Origin: Subtercola vilae
GTDB lineage: Bacteria > Actinomycetota > Actinomycetes > Actinomycetales > Microbacteriaceae
Assembly: GCF_004923255.1 (NCBI RefSeq)
Contig: NZ_QYRT01000003.1
Location: 116,628-180,627, forward strand
Direction: 5' to 3'
Length of the DNA stretch: 64,000 nucleotides
Shown here one piece after another: positions 37,555-44,718 of this stretch (position 1 is its first letter; each line of letters starts with the position of its first letter). The notes beneath the pieces are model-generated. The model saw nothing but the letters and a program-made list of their open reading frames with translations, was not told where the DNA came from and searched no databases. The position numbers were made by a program, and so were the translations under genes.

Positions 37555-38139
37555 TCAGGCGTCGTCGTCGTGCATGACGAGGACGGGGCAGTGCGCGTGT
37601 TCTGCGCACGCAGTGCTGACAGAGCCGAGCAGGAGGCCGGCGAAACCGCCGTGGCCGCGACTACCGACCACAAGCATCTCGGCGCCCTTGCTCAGTTCGA
37701 CGAGCACTGCGGCAGCGTTACCCTGCCTGACAACGGGGGTGAACCACTCTGGCGCGGTGCCCTCGAACGCGTCTTTCACTATTTTGTTCATGATCTGTAA
37801 CGCGTCGGTCTCGGGTGACCAGTCGGTGAAGTTGTAGCCTCCGTATCCGTTGGGGATCTGCCAGGCGACAACCCCCTGCACGGCCGAATTCGACCCGGCC
37901 GCGAGGGTCACCGCTTTCCGGAGTGCCGCTAGGGACGAGGGGGAGCCGTCAAGTCCGACAACGATGCGGGTGGTCCGGACGAGGTTGGCCTGTTCGTCGA
38001 AGGCGAGGGCGGTGTTGTATTCGTCGGTCGTGACGCCGGTGCCGTCGACGCCGAACCGAGATACTCGTCCGTCGGGTTCTTCTTCACCGATCGGGTGGCC
38101 CGTTCGGTCATGCGTTTCGGGTGCCGTGGGGAATGTCAT
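37555..38139 (-). CDS. Universal stress protein (UspA family)
   Basis: The 194-aa protein has an unusual N-terminal extension of about 55 residues, then a single Usp domain beginning RIVVGLDGSPSSLAALRKAV and ending with the ATP-binding signature GSRGHGGFAGLLLGSVSTA. Usp proteins are made under starvation, acid or low oxygen. ATG 38139 is preferred; a TTG at 38172 lies inside the loop of a palindrome (38161-38183), which more probably is the operator of the operon. It appears to be the first gene of the usp-VOC-gadB-gadC operon. Confidence 0.85.
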   Translation of the reverse strand: MTFPTAPETHDRTGHPIGEEEPDGRVSRFGVDGTGVTTDEYNTALAFDEQANLVRTTRIVVGLDGSPSSLAALRKAVTLAAGSNSAVQGVVAWQIPNGYGGYNFTDWSPETDALQIMNKIVKDAFEGTAPEWFTPVVRQGNAAAVLVELSKGAEMLVVGSRGHGGFAGLLLGSVSTACAEHAHCPVLVMHDDDA

Positions 38140-38160
38140 GGTGTCAGATTCGCACCGATC

Positions 38161-38183
38161 AAAGACCCTCAAATAGGGTCTTT
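38161..38183. promoter_or_regulatory. Palindrome upstream of the usp-gad operon
   Basis: AAAGACCCT (38161-38169) and AGGGTCTTT (38175-38183) form a perfect 9-bp inverted repeat with a 5-bp spacer, 22 bp before the usp ATG. It does not match the DevR/DosR box that I know. It could bind a local regulator or form an RNA hairpin in the leader. Confidence 0.6.
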
Positions 38184-38306
38184 GGTCACAACCCGTGGAA
38201 CGCTACCGGTCAGCTGGGCAAGTTCACGCGGTGGGACCAATGGCACTACTGATGGGTTGATTCGGCCTGGGTTTAGTTCCGATCTTTAGATAAGGATGGG
38301 AACACG

Positions 38307-38621
38307 ATGGCTAGTAAATATGATCCTGAGCTTCGGCAGCGTGCGTTGCGGATGCTTGTTGAGGCACGAGCGGGGTATCCGAGTTTGCATGCGGCCTGTC
38401 AGCACGTGGGTGGGCTGCTTGGGGTGTCGCCTGACACATTGCGGGTGTGGCACCGCCGGTACGAGATCGATGCCGGGGTGCGGCCCGGTGTCACGACGGA
38501 TATGACGGAAGAGAACCGGAAGCTCAAGCGTGAGAATGCTGAGCTGCGGCGCGCGAATGAGATCTTGAAAGCGGCGAGCGTGTTTTTCGCCAAGGAACCA
38601 GGCCGCCCCACGACGAGATGA
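38307..38621 (+). CDS. IS3-family transposase OrfA (HTH protein)
   Basis: The 104-aa protein starts MASKYDPELRQRALRMLVEA and has the IS3 OrfA helix-turn-helix (GVSPDTLRVWHRRYEID) followed by a leucine-zipper-like coiled coil (ENRKLKRENAELRRANEILK). It binds the element ends and normally works as part of an OrfAB fusion or together with OrfB. It is intact. Its stop overlaps the orfB ATG by 4 nt. Confidence 0.9.
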   Translation: MASKYDPELRQRALRMLVEARAGYPSLHAACQHVGGLLGVSPDTLRVWHRRYEIDAGVRPGVTTDMTEENRKLKRENAELRRANEILKAASVFFAKEPGRPTTR

Positions 38622-39403
38622 TCTGTTTCATTGAAGACGATCTGCTGATTCCCGAGGTGACACGGTTGCACGCGGAGAACTAGGGCGTGTACGGGCGACG
38701 GAAGATGCATGCGCTGCTGCGCCGGCAGGGCTGGGATATCGGCCGGGACCAGACCGAACGGCTGATGCGACTCGCGGGAGTCCGCGGTGTCAGACGGTCG
38801 AAGAGAGTGTTCACGACGAAATCCGACCCCACCGCCGCCAGGCCCACTGATCTCGTTCAGCGACGCTTCACCGCTGACGGTCCGCGTCGACTCCGGGTCT
38901 GTGACGTGACCTACGTCGCGACATGGTCTGGGTTCGCTTATGTCGCGTTCGTCACGGATGTTTACTCCAGACGTATCGTCGGCTGGAACGTCGCGTCGAC
39001 GTTACGGGCGGACATTCTGCCGCTGCAAGCACTCGATATGGCGGCGTGGGCGGCGGGCGGTAATCTCGACGGGCTCACGCGCCACTCCGATCACGGGTCG
39101 AACTACATGGCGATGGTCTACACCGACCGGATCGTCGAGCTCGGTGCGAAACCATCAACAGGAACCGTCGGTGATTCATACGCCAATGCCCTGGATGAGG
39201 CGGTGAACGGGCTGTACAAGACCGAACTCGTCAGGCAGCGTGGCCCGTGGCGCACCGTCGAGCAAGTCGAGCTTGCGACCCTCGAATACGTGTGGTGGTG
39301 GAACAACCAGCGCCTCCACGGCGAACTCGACATGCGCACACCCATCGAAGTCGAGAACGCGTACTACGCTGACATCAAAGCACCTCCGGTACTGACCCAG
39401 TAA
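38618..39403 (+). pseudogene. IS3-family transposase OrfB with nonsense mutation
   Basis: The frame from ATG 38618 is interrupted by TAG at 38681-38683 (codon 22), where relatives have Tyr or Trp in the segment HAEN-x-GVYG; one base change explains it. The rest is intact: the catalytic residues are D96 (CDVTYVAT), D158 (HSDHGSNY) and E194 (ALDEAVNGLYKTE), with the exact DD(35)E spacing of the family. A GTG at 38687 could restart translation, giving a nearly full OrfB, so residual activity cannot be excluded. Confidence 0.88.
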
Positions 39404-39445
39404 CGGACAAACCGGTCGGAACTAAACCCAGGCCGAATCATTCGC

Positions 39446-39470
39446 TTAGTCCAGCGGCCTGCTGGACTAA
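39446..39470. promoter_or_regulatory. Palindrome before the DUF1016 nuclease gene, copy 1
   Basis: TTAGTCCAGC (39446-39455) and GCTGGACTAA (39461-39470) form a perfect 10-bp inverted repeat with a 5-bp spacer, 24 bp before the nuclease ATG and just outside the IS right end. Almost the same palindrome occurs inside the gene at 39794-39818. It may be an operator or a recognition site of the nuclease. Confidence 0.7.
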
Positions 39471-39493
39471 CTCGGCGCGGGTAGCGTGAGCGC

Positions 39494-40539
39494 ATGGTTT
39501 CTGAGATTGGATCGGTACCTTCGGACTATCCGCTAGTCCTTGAAGACCTCAAGAGTCGAGTGCGCGCGGCCCGTTTGACGGCGCATCGTCGTGTAAACGC
39601 GGAACTGATCATGTTGTACTGGTCAATAGGCAATACCGTCTTGCAACGCCAGATCGACGAGGGGTGGGGTTCTCAAGTCGTCACGCGTCTCGCTGAAGAC
39701 CTTCGCGCGGAGTTCCCCGCCATGAAAGGGTTCTCGAGATCAAATGTGTTCTACATGCGTTCGTTCGCGGGGGCATGGCCGGACCTTGACCAATTAGTCC
39801 AGCAAGCTGCTGGACTATTGCTGTGGGGCCATATCATGGTGATCCTTGACAAGCTCGAGACTCAAAGCGAACGCGACTGGTACGTAGCGAAGGCTGCCGA
39901 GCATGCCTGGTCGCGGAACGCTTTGATGAACCAGATCATGAATAGGACGCTGCAGCGCACGGGCGCTGCGCCGTCGAACTTCGCAGGCCAACTCGCGCCG
40001 GCGGACTCGGACCTCGCGACCCAGCTTTCGAAAGATCCCTACGTCTTCGACTTCCTCGATCTCACAGACGAGGTCGCCGAACGCGACCTTGAGCAGGCGT
40101 TGATGGACCGGATCGTTGAGACTCTTCGCGAGTTCGGTGCTGGCTTCGCGTTCGTCGGACGACAGGTGCACTTCGATGTTGGCGGCGATGACTTTTTCGT
40201 GGACCTGCTCTTTTTTCACACTGAGCAGCTCCGTTATGTGGTCATCGAGCTGAAGATGGGTAAGTTCGAGCCGGGCTATACGGGCCAGCTCGGTTTCTAT
40301 ATCGCGGTTGTCGACGACAAGATGCGCCGGGATTTCACCGACCGACCGGCGGTATCCTGATCTGCGGTAGCCATAACGCCCGCACGGTTCGTTATGCGCT
40401 GGGGCAAACCGGATCGCCGATGGCGGTATCCACGTATACCTACGAGTCGTTACCCGCCGACGAGCAGGCGGTCTTGCCGACCGCAGATCAGATCGCCGCC
40501 GCGCTGGATTGGCAAGTCACCGATCACTCGGAACAATGA
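39494..40539 (+). pseudogene. DUF1016 (YhcG-like) PD-(D/E)XK nuclease, frameshifted near the 3' end
   Basis: From ATG 39494 the frame gives 288 residues: the DUF1016 N-terminal domain (AELIMLYWSIGNTVL), a middle helical part (GHIMVILDKL) and the PD-(D/E)XK core with GDDFFVDLLFFH and E252-L-K254. It then stops at TGA shortly after DDKMRRDFTDRP. In the next frame the expected C-terminus continues (GILICGSHNARTVRYALGQT, then MAVSTYTYESLPADEQ) to a stop at 40537-40539. A single-base shift near 40350 explains this. The catalytic residues remain, so a shortened protein might still be made. Confidence 0.8.
39794..39818. repeat. Palindrome copy 2, inside the DUF1016 gene
   Basis: TTAGTCCAGC, 5 bp, then GCTGGACTAT repeats the palindrome of 39446-39470 in the coding sequence, 348 bp away, with one arm base changed and a different spacer. 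It encodes LVQQAAGLL, a place where relatives usually have a shorter segment such as QLVAQIPW. Confidence 0.75.
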
Positions 40540-40593
40540 CAGATCATTGTGGGAACGGATAATCGCTCATCTTCGACTCGAAGCCCATTTGGC

Positions 40594-40615
40594 TTGCCCA
40601 CATCTTGCCCACAAC
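40594..40615. repeat. Paired arm-type direct repeats at the right end of element 1
   Basis: TTGCCCACA occurs at 40594-40602 and 40605-40613, an 11-bp period or one helical turn. The same core is found near both element left ends (31999 and 40789). This resembles arm-type sites of tyrosine integrases; it is an inference from pattern and place. Confidence 0.6.
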
Positions 40616-40718
40616 TGAGTGTGACTCCGATCATTCAAACAGCTCTGGAGTGAGTCGAGAAGCCTGTATTTCCGCGGATCTTGCACGGATCCCAATCGCT
40701 GCAAGGGTCCAGATTAGA

Positions 40719-40752
40719 GTTCAAATCCCACCGGTACCGCCATAAAACCCCT
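40719..40752 (+). repeat. Internal att repeat, copy 2
   Basis: These 34 bases match 31929-31962 exactly and include the tRNA T-arm to CCA segment plus TAAAACCCCT. The preceding sequence is not a tRNA. It marks the border between two elements that integrated one after another at the same tRNA. Confidence 0.92.
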
Positions 40753-40951
40753 AGTCAGAGGCGCTTTTCCCCTCAGTCAGGGCATGATTTGCCCACAATT
40801 TAACCACGAGTGCCTGATTAGCGCAGGCCACGTGATGGGCCCCGGAAGAGAACCATGGGGCGGAGTCGGTCTGCTGTCGAGCACCTGCTTTCCATTCTCG
40901 CAAGGATTGCGATCCACGCAATCAGATGTTTATCTGCTGTAGTCTTGAGCG

Positions 40952-41389
40952 ATGAGTACCGCGACTTTCACTGACCTTCTTCGCAAGCCCAGGGAGGTTC
41001 TGGCCCATATCGATGAAGGCCAGGTTCGTATCACGCGTCGTGATGGTGACGATCTGGTGATTTTGCGCGGCCATGATCTCGACGTACTCCAGAACGGCAC
41101 GGCTCTGTCGAGTCGGTTGATTCGGGCGATCGGCCGGAACCAGAATAATGTCGTTGCGGCGCTGACCGACTTGTTTGCGTGGACTGCCGAATTTTCACCT
41201 GATGAGCTTGCTTTGTATGCGGCTGAGATTGAGCAGTTGGTTTATTCGTCAAGCGAGCTGGGTTCGTACGATCGTTTGTTGCAGGCGCAACAGGAATGGC
41301 AGGAGACGGCGTTGGCGTATGCGATGGGCATGAGCCAGGTTGAGCCCATCGAATTGCCAACTGTTCAGGTGCGAGTCGAACGTCCGTAG
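40952..41389 (+). CDS. Antitoxin-like protein (Phd/prevent-host-death type)
   Basis: The 145-aa protein starts with a Phd/YefM-like DNA-binding fold (MSTATFTDLLRKPREVLAHI then ITRRDGDDLVILR), followed by a helical C-terminal region that would wrap the toxin. It ends TAG directly before the ATG of the next gene, the usual layout of type II pairs. A small palindrome (CAGAT-N4-ATCTG at 40923-40936) lies upstream and could be its operator. The family call is made on the N-terminal pattern and on context. Confidence 0.72.
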   Translation: MSTATFTDLLRKPREVLAHIDEGQVRITRRDGDDLVILRGHDLDVLQNGTALSSRLIRAIGRNQNNVVAALTDLFAWTAEFSPDELALYAAEIEQLVYSSSELGSYDRLLQAQQEWQETALAYAMGMSQVEPIELPTVQVRVERP

Positions 41390-41776
41390 ATGGCCGGGAA
41401 GAGAGACATCCCGGTTCCCCGGCCACTCAAAGGCACCGAGTATGAGATCTTCTTTGGCAGCGCCTCTGCTGAGCGGGGCTGGGGTGATCTGAAGGCGGTA
41501 GCGAAGAATGCTCTCGCGGATGCTCACGACTACTTACGAGTTCATCCGGCCCTGTTCGACTCTTCCCGGTGCTACCGACTCAAAGGGGACTTGGCCGTCG
41601 TAATCGTCGACGGCGTGGAGCTACCGCAGTGGCAGTACAAGGTCACTGACGGCGCCCGCATTTGGTACGTCGTCGACGAGCCCACCGCCAAGCCGAAGAA
41701 GCCCGGCCGGGTGATCATCACGAGAGCCGCGACCGGACACCCGAACGAGACGGATTCCGCTAAGAATTTCCGCTAG
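41390..41776 (+). CDS. Putative toxin of a type II pair (RelE/ParE-like)
   Basis: The 128-aa protein starts immediately after the antitoxin stop. A basic start (MAGKRDIPVPRPLKGTEYEI) is followed by a compact domain with RGWGDLKAVAKNALADAHDY, YRLKGDLAVVIVDG and WQYKVTDGARIWYVVDE, the strand-helix order expected of small RNase-type toxins. Catalytic residues cannot be assigned with confidence. It is probably an mRNA-cleaving or gyrase-type toxin, or an addiction module that keeps element 2. Confidence 0.68.
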   Translation: MAGKRDIPVPRPLKGTEYEIFFGSASAERGWGDLKAVAKNALADAHDYLRVHPALFDSSRCYRLKGDLAVVIVDGVELPQWQYKVTDGARIWYVVDEPTAKPKKPGRVIITRAATGHPNETDSAKNFR

Positions 41777-41794
41777 CCTTCGTGCGGGTAGGCG

Positions 41795-43255
41795 CTACTC
41801 GAGGAAATAGGACAGAATTTTCTCGTCGTTATCCAGGACTCCATCCGAGGCCACTCCGAGCTGCCGCGCAAGCTCGACCGATCCGAGGAAGGCGTCGTCG
41901 ACATCGGGTGAGAAGCCTCGTTCGAGCACGCCGAGGTAGTCGGACATGCCCGCGTCGAGCTTCTCGATGAGTTCCTGGTATTCGGCGGAGATCTGGTCGT
42001 CGAGCAGTCGCTGCTCGCCAAGGTAACGTGCGATCAGTGCTGCTTCTCGCTTCGAGAGAGAGGACGAGACCGCTTTGTACATGACGATGCCGACTGTGTT
42101 GCCGATCACGGCGCCCAGGATGGGTACGGGAATGAGCGCCTGTCCAACGAAGGACGACAGAGTGCCGACGGCAGCTTCTAACGAGACGAGCTCGGCGTTC
42201 TGAATGAATTCCAGTTCTTCGATCTCGCCGCGGCGGAGCTTGTTGGCCTGTCCCGCGATACCGAAAGCAGCAGTCACGATCGAATTGGCGGCAGCTGCAG
42301 ACGTTGCGGTGAAGTTAGTGAGTGAATAAATACTCACGCCCCGGACGCCGCCCCTAACGAAGCCGAAGCCGGTCTCCTTCGCGATGCCGATCCACTCATC
42401 GGCCGTGAAATCCTTGAGCTTCGTGCCATCCCGCCGCTTCTCGGCCACGGCCAGCACGAGGCTGGTCGCGCCTTCGATGGCGGCGGCGCCAAGCGTGACC
42501 TTCGCACCCTGCTTAGCCGACGGCCGACTCTGTTGGTAGGCGTCGTCACGCCGAGACTGGTCGGTGGAGCGAAGGGAGTCCTTTTCCGCGGTCAGCGTCG
42601 AGCCGTAGGCGCCTTTTTGCGCTTCGTGGTATTTCAGGGTCGATGGTTCAAGTGACTCGATGCCGACATCGCCGGTCTCGAAGAAGGCGTGCACCCGCTG
42701 CCAGCTCGCGAACGACGGGCCGTCGCCGCTACGCGTCAGCAACGTGCTCGCATCCTCGCGCGACAGAGTGTGCAGGCTCTGGATGACCTCGAAGTGGTCG
42801 CCGGGAATCTGGTACTTCCCGCCGTTCTTTACGAAGTCGGGATACTTCTGGAGGTGCTCCGCGATCGCGCCAAGTCCGAACCGGCCGCCAGCCGCAACAA
42901 ACTTCTGCTGAATCTCCACGCCGCCGCGCATCAGGTCCACTGGGCCGTTGTCGTTCACCCACCGATAGGCGGTATCCGCCCCGAGCACTTGCCTCCGAGC
43001 GTTGCCGACGCCCACTTCTGCGACCTCGGCGATGAAGCCGTGCATACCCGTCACGCCGCCGCGGTTGGTGACGACCACTTCAAGATCGATCTTCCGGAGC
43101 GCCTCGTCAACGCTGGTGAGCGCATCCTGAAGGTTCAGGTCCTGCCGACGGAGGGCGGTAAGCAGGTTGTCCAGCCGGAGCTGGTTGAGGTAATTCACCC
43201 ACGCAGCGACCGCCTTCTCCTGGCTACGTTTTGTGAGACTCGCTGGATCAGTCAT
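41795..43255 (-). CDS. Unknown protein with hydrophobic C-terminal half (second gene of a two-gene module)
   Basis: I do not recognise this 486-aa protein. Residues 1 to about 240 look soluble and mixed alpha/beta. From about 245 there are several moderately hydrophobic, Ala/Gly-rich stretches (VTLGAAAIEGATSLVLAVAE; ATSAAAANSIVTAAFGIAG; FVGQALIPVPILGAVIGNTV) and then a charged helical tail (LDDQISAEYQELIEKLDAGM). ATG 43255 overlaps the end of the upstream gene by 8 nt, so the two are translated together. It converges on the TA pair. A membrane-acting role is suggested by the sequence; the biological role is unknown, and defence is only a guess. Confidence 0.7.
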   Translation of the reverse strand: MTDPASLTKRSQEKAVAAWVNYLNQLRLDNLLTALRRQDLNLQDALTSVDEALRKIDLEVVVTNRGGVTGMHGFIAEVAEVGVGNARRQVLGADTAYRWVNDNGPVDLMRGGVEIQQKFVAAGGRFGLGAIAEHLQKYPDFVKNGGKYQIPGDHFEVIQSLHTLSREDASTLLTRSGDGPSFASWQRVHAFFETGDVGIESLEPSTLKYHEAQKGAYGSTLTAEKDSLRSTDQSRRDDAYQQSRPSAKQGAKVTLGAAAIEGATSLVLAVAEKRRDGTKLKDFTADEWIGIAKETGFGFVRGGVRGVSIYSLTNFTATSAAAANSIVTAAFGIAGQANKLRRGEIEELEFIQNAELVSLEAAVGTLSSFVGQALIPVPILGAVIGNTVGIVMYKAVSSSLSKREAALIARYLGEQRLLDDQISAEYQELIEKLDAGMSDYLGVLERGFSPDVDDAFLGSVELARQLGVASDGVLDNDEKILSYFLE

Positions 43256-44240
43256 CGTCGGCACCCTGCTCGACGTGCTTGATCAGAAGGGCCGCGGCAG
43301 CCTTCGTGTTGTTGACCAGCGCGGCGAGCTGAGATCTCTCGGGCGCAGATAGTACGAGGAAGTCGGCAGCGAAATGACGTAACGCGTCACCGTAACTCTT
43401 CATCAGCAGCCCGCGGAGAGTGGCGGTGCGTTGAAGGAGATCATCGATTTTGGCATCCATGCCTCTAACGAGGGCGGTATTACGCTTGACCGCCGAGAGG
43501 GCGTGTTGCTTTGTCTCTCGGTTGTCGAACTTCACTTTCGCGAAGAGAAGAATCGAGACGAGCAGTGTTGCGCCGGCGATTGTCCAGCCGATCGGGCCAG
43601 CCAATGCGAGCAGTGCTGTGCCTGCAGCGGTTCCGCCGCCACCGGCAGCCAGAGCCCCGCCTCCCAACCAGGCCAGTGCAGCCTGACTGGCTGCTGCCCC
43701 AGACAGTGTCGAGATCGCGGTACCGGTGGATGCTGTGCCGAATGTCGTGGCGACCCAGATCGCCACCGTCGGCGCAATGCTCGCTACCGCGGCACCCGCA
43801 GCAAAGCCGCCACCGCTGCTGATTGCCGATAAACGTGCCGCGGCGAGTTCCTTGCGAGCGATCTCTTCCGCGTGCAGGAACCGTTTCCGGGCCGCTTGGA
43901 TCTCGTCGAAGTCGGTGTCGAACGTCTTGGGAGTGTTGGCGATGCTGTTCACTAACAACGCGATCAGTTCGATCAGGTCGGTCGAGCGTTCGCGCTGACG
44001 CAGAAGCGACAGGCCCTTATCGCTCATCGCGGTGAAGGAGTCGTTGTACTCCGCGATGGCCCCTTCGTAAGGGTCCGTCTTTTTCGCGGTCAGCTTCTCG
44101 ACTGTGCCTTTAGCGGCTCCTTTGACGTTGCCGACGTGCCCGACGATCTGCGTTGAAGCGGTTCGAGCGGCTTTACCGACACCGTCGATGGCCCTGCCAA
44201 CGGCTTCTTTGGCATTGCCCACGTCCAGCGGTTCAACCAT
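43248..44240 (-). CDS. Unknown glycine-rich membrane-active protein (first gene of a two-gene module)
   Basis: This 330-aa protein is unrecognised. It has an amphipathic N-terminus (KEAVGRAIDGVGKAARTAS), a helical middle part, a long hydrophobic glycine-zipper-like region (about residues 150-245, with GGGFAAGAAVASIAP, ALAWLGGGALAAGGGGTAAG and IGWTIAGATLLVSILLFAKV) and a helical C-terminus. This layout recalls pore-forming or membrane-inserting effectors. ATG 44240 is chosen because a GGGGGT site lies before it. Its partner gene overlaps its end. It could be the effector and the partner a sensor, or the reverse; this is inference. Confidence 0.7.
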   Translation of the reverse strand: MVEPLDVGNAKEAVGRAIDGVGKAARTASTQIVGHVGNVKGAAKGTVEKLTAKKTDPYEGAIAEYNDSFTAMSDKGLSLLRQRERSTDLIELIALLVNSIANTPKTFDTDFDEIQAARKRFLHAEEIARKELAAARLSAISSGGGFAAGAAVASIAPTVAIWVATTFGTASTGTAISTLSGAAASQAALAWLGGGALAAGGGGTAAGTALLALAGPIGWTIAGATLLVSILLFAKVKFDNRETKQHALSAVKRNTALVRGMDAKIDDLLQRTATLRGLLMKSYGDALRHFAADFLVLSAPERSQLAALVNNTKAAAALLIKHVEQGADDD

Positions 44241-44355
44241 CTTGACCCCCGGATGTCTTTGCGGTTCAGCTTCTGGGAAGAGAGTATCGGCGACGGGTGA
44301 CAGTGTGGGCGCGCTGCACACGACGGACAGCTAGATAAGCACTTTTGAGGACATA

Positions 44356-44640
44356 TTGCGACAAATTATTCGAGAAGAATTGGTTGCCGTGACCGGCCGC
44401 AACTTCCAGCGCGACGGACTCGGGCAATGTCCCTCAGCAGCAGCGCCGTTCCATGACCCGACAGCACTACTTTCCGTTCGCCAAGTTGCCGAGCTGCTGG
44501 GAACGTCGCTCGACTACGTTTACGATGTCATGAAAAGCGGGGAGCTTCGGGTGATCGAACTCGGCCGCGGTCGCTCTAAGCGACGTGTTACACGAGTCGA
44601 CTTCGAAAAATTCGTGACGAGCCGGCTGGCCGTTGTCTGA
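44356..44640 (+). CDS. HTH (excisionase-type) DNA-binding protein
   Basis: The frame gives up to 94 residues from a TTG, but the true start may lie further in. The domain LLSVRQVAELLGTSLDYVYDVM, then GELRVIELGRGRSKRRV and FVTSRL, is the helix-turn-helix of MerR-like excisionases and of many regulators on actinobacterial islands. It is divergent from the two-gene module and close to the right island end, where excisionase genes often lie. With no integrase nearby it may serve as a regulator instead. Confidence 0.75.
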   Translation: MRQIIREELVAVTGRNFQRDGLGQCPSAAAPFHDPTALLSVRQVAELLGTSLDYVYDVMKSGELRVIELGRGRSKRRVTRVDFEKFVTSRLAVV

Positions 44641-44718
44641 GCGTTTCCTGTGAGCCGCCTGTTAGGCTGAGACCGTCGTCGAGAACTAGCTCGGCGCGCT
44701 GCTGAAAGTTGAATCGCC

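Larger units (their letters stand above)
38258..39440 (+). mobile_element. IS3-family insertion sequence, inactive copy
   Basis: The 1183-bp element has perfect 25-bp terminal inverted repeats (38258-38282 and 39416-39440) starting TGATTCGGCCTGGG. It has the two-gene IS3 layout, orfA then orfB, joined by an ATGA overlap. orfB has an in-frame TAG. The flanks (GGT left, TTC right) show no target duplication, so the copy may have been involved in a deletion or recombination after insertion. Confidence 0.92.
40540..40951. other. Non-coding junction between island elements 1 and 2
   Basis: No supported gene lies here. The stretch holds the right end of element 1 with paired TTGCCCACA boxes (40594-40613), the internal att copy (40719-40752), the left end of element 2 with another TTGCCCACAATT box (40789-40800), and the promoter region of the TA pair with a small palindrome CAGAT-N4-ATCTG (40923-40936). 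Confidence 0.75.

Noticed and set aside
40690..40742. Second tRNA-Ser gene at the internal att copy
   Set aside because: Only the T-arm and acceptor 3' side are present; the upstream bases do not form a D-arm, anticodon arm or 5' acceptor strand.
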